A stretch of 5,894 bases of DNA from JALZHR01 sp036388635. GTDB taxonomy: Bacteria; Acidobacteriota; Blastocatellia; Pyrinomonadales; Pyrinomonadaceae. Where the stretch lies: the NCBI GenBank assembly GCA_036388635.1, contig DASVRL010000013.1:1-5894 (forward strand), written 5' to 3'. The notes under the pieces were generated by a model that saw only the letters and a program-made list of their open reading frames with translations, was not told where the DNA came from and did not search any database. Both the position numbers and the translations under genes were made by a program. Shown piece by piece: positions 1-5,894 of this stretch (the first letter of the stretch is position 1; the number at the start of each line of letters is the position of its first letter).

Positions 1-45
1 CGGTTCCGACACGCCGCAAAATATTTCGGTATACAGGTTTCTGCC

Positions 46-2847
46 TTAGTTTGACGGAACAATGGCGGAAGGCGCGGAAACGTCGCCGCCGATTCCCCAG
101 TTTTGCGCGCGTAAGCTGCCGCTTGAGCTTTGCAGAATATACCAATTGCCTTCGGATGAGCGGAAAACCGCGAAATCGGATTTGCCGTCGCCGTCGTAAT
201 CGCCCGGCGAAGGCGTATCGGTCGAAATGCCGAACTGCGCCGCCCGGAAACCGTTGTCGCTGCTTTGCGAGATATACCACGCGCCGCCGCTCGGTCGGAA
301 AACGGCTAAATCGGCTCGTCCGTCGCCGTCATAATCGCCCAAAACAGGTTTGTCTTCGGCTGTTCCGAATTGCGCGGCGGTAAATCCCTGCTGGCTTTTC
401 AAAAGATACCAGACGCCTTCGCGATAAACGCCCAAATCGGTTTTGCCGTCGCCGTCGTAATCCGCCGCCACTGCTCTATCAGAAGAAATTCCGAATTGAC
501 GCGCCATAAAACCGTCACGACTTTGCTGGATATACCAGGTTCCGTCGGAAGGTCGAAACACAGCGGCGTCGGCGGTTCCGTCGCCGTCGTAATCGCCCGG
601 CTGCGGTTTATCCGAAGCAGTGCCGAACTGAACGGCGCGAAACTGCCCGTTTGAGCTGTTCAGCCAATACCAGTTGCCGTCGCGGAAAACCGCGATGTCC
701 GTTTTGCCGTCGCCGTCGAAATCGGCGGGCGCAAGGCGGTCGGTGGAAATTCCGAAATTGGTGACGCTGAAATTATTTATCGAGCTTCGCCAGATGTACC
801 AATTTCCCTCGCCCGGACGAAAAACGGAAACATCCGTTTTGCCGTCGCCGTCAAAATCGGCGTGCCTGGCTCTGGAGACGGAAGTCGCTTCGCCGAAAAT
901 CGTGAAGCGAAACGCGGGCGAAACCGAAACGCCGCCCGATGCGCCGGAATCGGAAATATACCAGCGTCCGAAAAATGTTCTGCCGACCAGCGCCGCGTTG
1001 TCGGGAATGGCGAGACTCACCGAGCCGCTGCCGTTGCCCGCGCCGCTTCCGTTAAGATTTACGGCGACGCGCGCAAACGAAGCCGCCGCCGGAATATTCG
1101 TCGTCGCGCCCGGGTCGTTGGCGTCGATGACCAGCACGGCGTTTGCGCCGCCGAGCGCGTTTGAGACGGCAACCGTAAAATTAGGATTGCCGACCAGCGG
1201 CGGCTCGATTGCCGTCGCCTGCGGAACGACGCCGTTCGAGCCGGCAAGACCGTTCCCGACAATTTGCGGAACGCGGTTCGATTCCGTGTAAAGCGCCGGA
1301 CGGTCAAACGGCGCGCTTTCCTGCGCCACTCGCACGTCGGTCAAGGGACGTTTGAGAAACGCGACCAAATCGGCTTTTTGCTGCACCGAAAGATTGCGCG
1401 GGCGGACCAGATTGCCCTGAAAATTCGGCTCGTTTCGGAAATCGCCGCCGCGATTGTAAAACTCGACGACGTCTTCGAGCGTCTGAAGTCGCCCGTTGTG
1501 CATATACGGCGCGCGCAGCTCGACGTTTCGCAAGCCCGGCACGCGAAATTCGCCGAGGTCGTTTTGATTTCCCGTCACCTGAAAACGACCGGAATCTTCG
1601 GCTACGGGGCGCAAGCCGATATTGCGGAAAGAATTGTCGGTCAGCAGATTTCCGGCGTGACAGACGTTGCACTGCGCCTGATTGAAAACGTTGCGCCCGC
1701 GATTCTCCTCTGCGGTCAAAGGCGTGATTCCGGCGTTTGCCAAATCCAGCGGCGTGCGGTCGGAATAAAGCGTGCGCTCAAACGTGCCGATTGCCAGCGA
1801 GATCCGCGTCGGCGTAACTTCCGGCGTGCCGAACGCTTCTTCAAAAAGCTGCGCGTAAGTGCGATTGCCGATCCAATTATTGAGCGCCGCCGGAACATTC
1901 GGCGAAACTGCGAGCGGTTTTGAGTTGGAAATCTGCAAAGCGACTTCGTTCCAGTTTTGCCCGTTGTGCGCCATTTCGCCCGAATTGACGGGCGGGGCGG
2001 ACGATTGACTTTCCAGCGCCGCGCCGTTATTGATGACGACGGCGTTGGTCAGCGGGTCGCGGTAAGTTCCGGTCGCGCGCCCGTCCCAGAAAAGCAGCGG
2101 CGAATAAGCGGCGTTGATATAAGAAGGCGATTTCCGATTCGTCACCTGATCGCGGAGTCCGAAAACGCTCGACCACTGGTAATCGCCGTTAGCCAGATTT
2201 TGCGGAACGCCGCGCGAGCCCGTGACGTCGTCCGCCGTGCCGAAAGTGAGGTCGGCGCCCGGATTAATCGAAAGAGAATTACTGAAAACCGAGCGCGAAT
2301 CAGAGCCGCCTCTAGCGGCTTGGTGACAAGTGCCGCACGAAACCGTGCGCGTCGAGGACAGCTGCTCGTCCCAGAAAAGAATTTTGCCAAGGTTAGCCTT
2401 TGCCGCCGTCACCGGATTGGCGGGCGGCGCGGGCGGCGGTTCGAGCGGCGCAACCGGTCCCTGCTGCGTACCGCTGGCGCGAAATCCCTGCTCGGCTTGG
2501 CTGAAACTGCTCGTCACGTTTCCGTTTTCGGCGCGAATCCAGTAGAAATAAGTTTGATTCGGAACGGCGGTCGCGTCGAAAAAATTCGCCGCAGCGGTGG
2601 TTCCGACCTCGACGGCAGCGGCGGAATCGTTGGTCGTGTTGCGAAAAATGCGGTAATTCGTCGCGCCGCGAATCGCGTCCCAATTGATGCCGACTTTGTT
2701 AAAATAATTTCCGTCCGAAGCGCTCACGCCGGTCGGCGCGGCAAGCCCGGTTTGCCCCGTGACAATCGGCGAAAAAAACTTACTGCTGAAACTAGCCAGG
2801 AAGAAAAAAGAAAAAAGAAAAACGACCAGAAGCTTAACTCGTTGCAT
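46..2847 (-). CDS. Secreted diheme cytochrome c peroxidase/MauG-family protein with N-terminal FN3-like domain and C-terminal FG-GAP/VCBS repeats
   Basis: This 933-residue protein most likely works outside the cytoplasm as a diheme peroxidase or related oxidase. Residues 1-32 form a Sec-type signal peptide with a long hydrophobic core. Residues 36-122 look like a fibronectin type III domain, followed by a Pro-rich linker (131-147). The catalytic part (about 148-502) has two covalent heme sites, CGTCH at 171-175 and CNVCH at 393-397. It also has the family motifs LFWDGRA (252-258), APYMHNG (446-452) and VVEFYNRGG (460-468). Residues 545-650 are a beta-rich module of unknown role, and 664-920 carry six FG-GAP-like repeats with D-[FY]-D-G-D-G calcium-loop motifs. 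Classical bacterial peroxidases are about 320-370 residues, so the extra domains nearly triple the length. No C-terminal sorting signal or anchor is visible. The ATG is supported by a GAGGAA ribosome site and directly precedes the signal peptide. Family assignment is firm; the substrate (hydrogen peroxide, or a protein as in MauG) is unknown. Confidence 0.93.
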   Translation of the reverse strand: MQRVKLLVVFLFSFFFLASFSSKFFSPIVTGQTGLAAPTGVSASDGNYFNKVGINWDAIRGATNYRIFRNTTNDSAAAVEVGTTAAANFFDATAVPNQTYFYWIRAENGNVTSSFSQAEQGFRASGTQQGPVAPLEPPPAPPANPVTAAKANLGKILFWDEQLSSTRTVSCGTCHQAARGGSDSRSVFSNSLSINPGADLTFGTADDVTGSRGVPQNLANGDYQWSSVFGLRDQVTNRKSPSYINAAYSPLLFWDGRATGTYRDPLTNAVVINNGAALESQSSAPPVNSGEMAHNGQNWNEVALQISNSKPLAVSPNVPAALNNWIGNRTYAQLFEEAFGTPEVTPTRISLAIGTFERTLYSDRTPLDLANAGITPLTAEENRGRNVFNQAQCNVCHAGNLLTDNSFRNIGLRPVAEDSGRFQVTGNQNDLGEFRVPGLRNVELRAPYMHNGRLQTLEDVVEFYNRGGDFRNEPNFQGNLVRPRNLSVQQKADLVAFLKRPLTDVRVAQESAPFDRPALYTESNRVPQIVGNGLAGSNGVVPQATAIEPPLVGNPNFTVAVSNALGGANAVLVIDANDPGATTNIPAAASFARVAVNLNGSGAGNGSGSVSLAIPDNAALVGRTFFGRWYISDSGASGGVSVSPAFRFTIFGEATSVSRARHADFDGDGKTDVSVFRPGEGNWYIWRSSINNFSVTNFGISTDRLAPADFDGDGKTDIAVFRDGNWYWLNSSNGQFRAVQFGTASDKPQPGDYDGDGTADAAVFRPSDGTWYIQQSRDGFMARQFGISSDRAVAADYDGDGKTDLGVYREGVWYLLKSQQGFTAAQFGTAEDKPVLGDYDGDGRADLAVFRPSGGAWYISQSSDNGFRAAQFGISTDTPSPGDYDGDGKSDFAVFRSSEGNWYILQSSSGSLRAQNWGIGGDVSAPSAIVPSN
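88..858 (-). repeat. Six tandem FG-GAP/VCBS-like coding repeats in the peroxidase C-terminus
   Basis: Six repeats of 42-45 residues (about 126-135 bp) run in tandem. Each starts with D-[FY]-D-G-D-G, at residues 664, 709, 752, 796, 838 and 883, and continues through an 'AVFR...WY' strand pair to an 'FG.....D' turn. The aspartate-rich loop is the kind that binds calcium in FG-GAP and integrin-type propeller blades. At DNA level the segment GTCGCCGTC recurs in all six. The repeats may form a beta-propeller or stalk used for adhesion or display; this is inferred from the family. Odd and even repeats differ consistently (see findings). Confidence 0.9.
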
Positions 2848-2963
2848 TGACTTCTTTTCCTCGGTTTGAAATTTGGTAGGTACTGCTCTGGAACATTAGA
2901 CACCGAACTTTGTAATTTAGCCTAACCCTTTACAAAACTTTACACACAATAAAAAATAGCTGG
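2848..2963. promoter_or_regulatory. Divergent intergenic region between the peroxidase and DUF72 genes
   Basis: This 116-bp AT-rich stretch must hold the promoter of the minus-strand peroxidase and probably that of the plus-strand DUF72 gene. No textbook -35/-10 pair stands out. Candidate elements are a TAAATT box reading leftward (around 2914-2919) and two CTTTACA boxes reading rightward (2928-2934 and 2938-2944), exactly 10 bp apart. The second pair could be a repressor or activator site, or -35-like sequence. I see no open reading frame here. Confidence 0.4.
2857..2862 (-). promoter_or_regulatory. Ribosome binding site of the diheme peroxidase gene
   Basis: On the minus strand GAGGAA lies 9 bases before the ATG at 2847. 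This is a good Shine-Dalgarno match at good spacing, and it fixes the start directly before the signal peptide. Confidence 0.75.
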
Positions 2964-3827
2964 ATGGCTGAAAACAAAAACAAATCGAAAACCGCGAACC
3001 GAAAACCGAAAATTCAAATCGGTTGCCAGGGCTGGAACTACGCCGATTGGACGACTAAGGCTGCCGGCGAGCGGATTTTTTACCCGCGCGGAACGAAATC
3101 GAATGAGATGCTCGAAATTTACGCGCGAGCGTTTGAGACAATCGAAGTCGATTCCAGCTTTTATGCGATTCCGGCAGCGTCAGCCGTCGAAAACTGGTTT
3201 AAGAAAACGCCCGAAAACTTTACTTTTGCTTTAAAGATGCCGCGCGAAATCACGCACGACCGCAGCTTGAGCGAAAAGTCTTTTCCGGCGCTGGAAGAAT
3301 TTTGCGAGCGCGTTTTACTTCTGGAAAAAAAGCTCGCCGTCGTTTTGATTCAAATGCCGCCTCAGTTTGAAGGCTCGAAGGAAAACGCGCAGAACCTGCG
3401 GAATTTTCTGGCGCGCTTGCCGAAAGACGTTCGGTTTGCGGTTGAATTCCGCAATCGCGAATGGCTGGTCGATTGGACGTTTGAAGAACTGGAAAAAAAC
3501 GCGGTCGCGCTGTGCCTGGTCGAGGGCGGCTGGATTCCGCGCGAGATGATGTTCGAAGCAATCGGAAAATTGAAAACCGATTACGCCTACGTTCGTTTTA
3601 TGGGCGAGCGCGATTTGACGACGTTTGACCGGATCGTGCGCCCGCAGGACGCCGCTTTGCAGATTTGGAAAGAAGAAATCGAAAACATAAAAGCGAAAGA
3701 TATTTTCATTTATTTCAGCAATTTTTACGAAGGCTTCGCGCCGGAAAGCGTGAACAAATTCAGGGAAATGTTCGGTCAAAAAACGGTCGACGCCGAAGAA
3801 CTGGAAAATCAAGGCTCGCTGTTTTAA
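2964..3827 (+). CDS. DUF72 (YecE-like) family protein
   Basis: This 287-residue protein belongs to the DUF72/YecE family, which is predicted to fold as a TIM-like barrel; its biochemical role is not established. Family landmarks seen are IQIGCQGWNYADW (17-29), the 'IEVDSSFYAIP' segment (60-70), FALKMPREITHD (88-99), FAVEFRNREWL (158-168), YAYVRFMGER (207-216) and FIYFSNFYEGFAPESV (248-263). Length fits the family (roughly 240-290). The first 15 residues are a Lys/Asn-rich tail before the conserved barrel start. No signal peptide or membrane segment is seen, so it should be cytosolic. The ATG at 2964 is the only sensible start: no in-frame ATG, GTG or TTG occurs between it and the upstream stop at 2913, and the next Met is at residue 49, inside the domain. 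No Shine-Dalgarno sequence precedes it. A 185-bp gap separates it from sppA, so co-transcription is possible but not implied. Confidence 0.92.
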   Translation: MAENKNKSKTANRKPKIQIGCQGWNYADWTTKAAGERIFYPRGTKSNEMLEIYARAFETIEVDSSFYAIPAASAVENWFKKTPENFTFALKMPREITHDRSLSEKSFPALEEFCERVLLLEKKLAVVLIQMPPQFEGSKENAQNLRNFLARLPKDVRFAVEFRNREWLVDWTFEELEKNAVALCLVEGGWIPREMMFEAIGKLKTDYAYVRFMGERDLTTFDRIVRPQDAALQIWKEEIENIKAKDIFIYFSNFYEGFAPESVNKFREMFGQKTVDAEELENQGSLF

Positions 3828-3866
3828 TTGAAAAATGTAGCAATAATTTGAAAATGCGGCAATAAT
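3828..3866. repeat. Two tandem ~20-bp repeats directly after the DUF72 stop codon
   Basis: Positions 3828-3847 read TTGAAAAATGTAGCAATAAT and 3848-3866 read TTGAAAATGCGGCAATAAT. The second copy lacks one A and differs at one base. They abut with no gap and start immediately after the TAA. There is no GC-rich stem, so this does not look like a terminator. Function unknown. Confidence 0.75.
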
Positions 3867-3876
3867 TGAAGAGACG

Positions 3877-3894
3877 GTTGTGGCGCGCCTCAAC
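3877..3894. repeat. Short imperfect palindrome centred on GGCGCGCC
   Basis: The 18 bases GTTGTGGCGCGCCTCAAC form a palindrome broken only by a T-T mismatch on each side of the 8-bp core. It sits between the two repeat pairs. It could be a protein site or a weak hairpin. No T-run follows, so a role as terminator of the DUF72 gene is unlikely. Confidence 0.4.
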
Positions 3895-3942
3895 AAACAT
3901 ATTAACGATTATTCGCTCGGCAAACATATTGACGATTATTCG
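3894..3942. repeat. Pair of 22-bp direct repeats (27-bp period) upstream of sppA
   Basis: The copies at 3894-3915 and 3921-3942 match at 21 of 22 bases. Both begin CAAACATATT, differ at the 11th base (A or G), and end ACGATTATTCG. They lie 71 bp or more before the sppA start, a place where an operator or activator site would fit. Two copies with a 5-bp gap are too few and too close for CRISPR. Confidence 0.8.
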
Positions 3943-3995
3943 GTAAAGCAAACTTTTTCGTTTTTTAAACGTAAAATAAAGAGAGATTTAGTTTC

Positions 3996-3999
3996 GGAG
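3996..3999 (+). promoter_or_regulatory. Probable ribosome binding site of sppA
   Basis: GGAG lies 13 bases before the ATG at 4013 and 19 before a second in-frame ATG at 4019. The spacing is long for either, but clearly better for the first, which is why 4013 was kept as the start. The two choices differ by only two residues. Confidence 0.5.
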
Positions 4000-4012
4000 T
4001 ATCTTTTACAAA

Positions 4013-5812
4013 ATGGCAATGTCTAAAACAGGAAAAATTCTTCTTATCACCGGCGGCGTGCTGGTCGTTTTCTTTCTGATAGCGATTATCGGCATCGCGC
4101 TTCTCGCAGAATCGCTCGGCAAACCCGACGTGCCGAACAACAGCGTTCTGGTGCTGAACGTCGCGGGCGAGCTGCCCGATTACTCAGCCGAAGACCCGAT
4201 GGCGAAAGTTTTCGGGATGGAATCGCCGCAGTCTTTCTCAAGCCTGATGACGCAGATGCGGAAAGCGAAAGTCGATTCGCGCATCGGCGCGGTTCTGCTG
4301 AACGTCAATTTTCCGGGCATCGGCTGGGGCAAAGCCGACGAGCTGCGCGCGGCGATTGCCGATTTGCGCGCTTCCGGCAAACCGGTTTACGCCTATATGG
4401 AAATCGGGATGAACAAGGAATATTACATCGCTTCGGCGGCGGAGAAAGTTTTTCTGCCGCCGGCGGGCGATATTTATATTAACGGTTTCGCGGCGGAAGT
4501 GACGTTTTATCGCGGCTCGCTCGATAAACTCGGCATCGAGCCGGAAGTCATCGCCATCGGTAAATACAAAAACGCGCCCGACCAGTTTACGCGCAAGGAA
4601 ATGAGCGAAGCGCATTCGGAAGTGATGAACGCGATTATCGACGAATACTACAATCGCTTTATCAACGGCATCGCCGAATCGCGCAAAAAATCGCCCGAAG
4701 ACGTGAAAGCGATGATCGACAACGCGCCGTATCACGCGGGCGAAGCCAAACAACTGGGCTTGATTGACGAAGCGGCTTACCGCGACCAGGTTTACGATGA
4801 ATTGAAAAATCGTCTCGGCTACAAGGAAGGCGACAAAATCCGCACCGTGAGCGGCGCGAGCTACAAGGAAATTTCTTCGGATTCGCTCGGTTTGAATAAC
4901 GGCGAGCGCGTGGCGGTCGTTTATGCTTCGGGCGCAATCAATATCGGGCGTTCGAGCCGCAGCGCTTTCGGCGGCGAATCTCTCGGCTCGGATACTTTGG
5001 TCAAAGCCATCAACGACGCCGCGGAAGACAACACCATCAAAGCGATTGTTTTGCGCGTCGATTCTCCGGGCGGCTCGGCGCTCGCGTCGGATTTGATGTG
5101 GCACGCGATCGAGAACGCGAAAGCGAAAAAACCGGTCGTCGTTTCGATGGCTGACGTCGCCGCTTCGGGCGGTTATTACATCGCCTGCAACGCCAATAAA
5201 ATCGTCGCCGAGCCTTCGACTTTGACCGGCTCAATCGGCGTTTTTATGGGCAAGCCGTCGCTGAAAGGCTTTAACGACTGGCTCGGCATCAGCACTCAAT
5301 ACGTGCAGCGCGGCAAAAATTCGGGCATCTTCCGCACCGGCGATAAATGGACGGAAGACGAAAAGAAAAAAATGGAAGAGCAGACCAACAAAATCTATTG
5401 GGACGACTTTCTGCCGAAGGTCGCCAAAGGTCGCGGCAAAACCAACGAGGACGTTCACACCATCGCGCAGGGACGCGTCTGGACGGGCGCGCAGGCGAAA
5501 GAACGCGGGCTGGTCGACGAAATCGGCGGTCTGGAAAAATCAATCGAAATCGCCAAGCAACTAGCCAATCTGCCCGCCGACAAAGACGTGCGGCGCGTCG
5601 TTTTTCCCGAACCGCGCACGTTTTTTGAAGAGTATTTCGGCAACAGCGAAGACAGCACTTTCGCGCAATCAAAAGAACGTCAGGCGCAGGAAACTCTGGT
5701 CAAATCGCTTCCCGAAGATATGCGCCGCGCTTTGCGCTACGCCGAGCTTTTCGACCGGATGAAAAACGGCGAAGCGATGCTGATGCTGCCTTATGAATTT
5801 GAGATAAAATAA
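4013..5812 (+). CDS. sppA: Signal peptide peptidase SppA, long (67 kDa-type) form
   Basis: This 599-residue protein is an inner-membrane serine protease of family S49. Such enzymes cut leftover signal peptides after secretion, using a Ser/Lys dyad with the active site outside the cytoplasm. A single hydrophobic segment at residues 9-32 anchors it. Two related protease-fold domains follow (about 43-260 and 298-520), the layout of the E. coli enzyme (618 residues). The expected nucleophile is Ser385 in DVAASGGYYIAC (381-392), and the expected general base is Lys186 in GKYKNAPDQF (183-192), by analogy with E. coli Ser409 and Lys209. Further family motifs are RVDSPGGS (348-355), PSTLTGSIGVF (401-411) and GRVWTGAQAKERGLVDEIGG (487-506). 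The C-terminal 80 residues are charged and mostly helical. Nothing is truncated and both catalytic residues are present. It is followed closely by a strong palindrome, so it is probably the last gene of its transcript. Confidence 0.96.
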   Translation: MAMSKTGKILLITGGVLVVFFLIAIIGIALLAESLGKPDVPNNSVLVLNVAGELPDYSAEDPMAKVFGMESPQSFSSLMTQMRKAKVDSRIGAVLLNVNFPGIGWGKADELRAAIADLRASGKPVYAYMEIGMNKEYYIASAAEKVFLPPAGDIYINGFAAEVTFYRGSLDKLGIEPEVIAIGKYKNAPDQFTRKEMSEAHSEVMNAIIDEYYNRFINGIAESRKKSPEDVKAMIDNAPYHAGEAKQLGLIDEAAYRDQVYDELKNRLGYKEGDKIRTVSGASYKEISSDSLGLNNGERVAVVYASGAINIGRSSRSAFGGESLGSDTLVKAINDAAEDNTIKAIVLRVDSPGGSALASDLMWHAIENAKAKKPVVVSMADVAASGGYYIACNANKIVAEPSTLTGSIGVFMGKPSLKGFNDWLGISTQYVQRGKNSGIFRTGDKWTEDEKKKMEEQTNKIYWDDFLPKVAKGRGKTNEDVHTIAQGRVWTGAQAKERGLVDEIGGLEKSIEIAKQLANLPADKDVRRVVFPEPRTFFEEYFGNSEDSTFAQSKERQAQETLVKSLPEDMRRALRYAELFDRMKNGEAMLMLPYEFEIK

Positions 5813-5814
5813 CG

Positions 5815-5888
5815 AGTGAAAACTGAAAAGCAATAGGCGATAAGAAAGAGCGCTCTTTCTTATCGCCTATTGCTTTTTACCTGTCACT
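5815..5888. terminator. Long inverted repeat with T-run after sppA, probable bidirectional terminator
   Basis: Positions 5830-5851 and 5852-5873 are exact reverse complements with no spacer. Adding the AAAA at 5826-5829 and TTTT at 5874-5877 gives a perfect 26-bp arm on each side. Beyond that the symmetry continues imperfectly: AGTGA at 5815-5819 mirrors TCACT at 5884-5888. A-run, GC-containing stem and T-run give the form of a Rho-independent terminator that works on both strands, starting 3 bases after the sppA stop. The stem is much longer than needed for termination, so it may instead be, or derive from, a mobile palindromic element (see findings). Confidence 0.75.
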
Positions 5889-5894
5889 TTTGAA

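Noticed and set aside
1..45. Terminator or neighbouring gene left of the peroxidase stop codon
   Set aside because: No stem with T-run and no coding signal can be recognised in the 45 bases available.
88..858. Possible non-coding tandem DNA repeat or CRISPR from the recurring GTCGCCGTC segments
   Set aside because: The roughly 130-bp period is explained by the FG-GAP protein repeats, which stay in frame throughout.
674..1923. Plus-strand open frames of 205 and 219 codons (674-1291, 1264-1923)
   Set aside because: Both lie antisense to the clearly real peroxidase frame, and their products have no recognisable domain or ribosome site.
1957..2850. Plus-strand 297-codon open frame antisense to the peroxidase N-terminal half
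   Set aside because: Arg-rich low-complexity translation with no motif, opposite a frame with signal peptide and heme motifs. It is a codon-bias shadow.
3315..3896. Minus-strand 193-codon open frame opposite the DUF72 gene
   Set aside because: Antisense shadow of a conserved gene. Its first codons run through the non-coding repeat region.
3929..3934. TTGACG as the -35 element of an sppA promoter
   Set aside because: No acceptable -10 sequence lies 16-18 bp downstream (ACTTTT at that place), and the hexamer is part of the 22-bp repeat.
3828..3942. Possible CRISPR array
   Set aside because: Two different repeat pairs, two copies each, with 0-5 bp between copies. There are no spacers of normal size and no cas genes nearby.
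3959..3971. CGTTTTTTAAACG as a terminator or operator before sppA
   Set aside because: Only a 5-bp AT-rich stem with a 3-base loop; too weak to distinguish from chance in AT-rich DNA.
4238..5104. Minus-strand 288-codon open frame inside sppA
   Set aside because: Arg/Phe/Val-rich mirror of the sppA frame with no family motif; sppA is unambiguous.

Overview
The window holds three complete protein genes. A long secreted diheme cytochrome c peroxidase-like protein is on the minus strand (46-2847). Divergent from it, on the plus strand, are a DUF72/YecE-family protein (2964-3827) and a signal peptide peptidase A, SppA (4013-5812). A very strong palindrome with a T-run follows sppA at the right edge. 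No tRNA, rRNA, insertion sequence or CRISPR array was seen.

The organism looks like a Gram-negative bacterium of moderate GC, with GC-rich genes and AT-rich intergenic stretches. The sppA product is the long, two-domain, membrane-anchored type. The peroxidase carries FG-GAP/VCBS-type repeats of the 'D-Y-D-G-D-G ... V-F-R-P-S-x-G-x-W-Y' kind. From memory these are very common in secreted proteins of Acidobacteriota such as Blastocatellia, so that phylum is a reasonable guess, though not shown by the sequence.

Layout: 1-45 is the short downstream flank of the peroxidase gene, with no gene or clear terminator. 46-2847 is the peroxidase (signal peptide, fibronectin-III-like domain, Pro-rich linker, two CxxCH heme sites, a beta-rich module, six FG-GAP-like repeats). 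2848-2963 is a divergent intergenic region containing a 10-bp-phased pair of CTTTACA boxes. 2964-3827 is the DUF72 gene. 3828-4012 is an unusual AT-rich spacer holding two different pairs of short direct repeats around a GGCGCGCC palindrome. 4013-5812 is sppA. 5815-5888 is a 74-bp inverted repeat whose central 52 bp are perfectly self-complementary.

The three genes do not form an obvious pathway. The peroxidase and SppA both act in the envelope or outside the cytoplasm; the DUF72 protein has no export signal. I found no convincing evidence of a new multi-gene system. The points most worth a second look are the peroxidase/FG-GAP fusion with its two-unit repeat pattern, the possible MauG-type tyrosine in its second heme domain, and the non-coding repeats on both sides of sppA.
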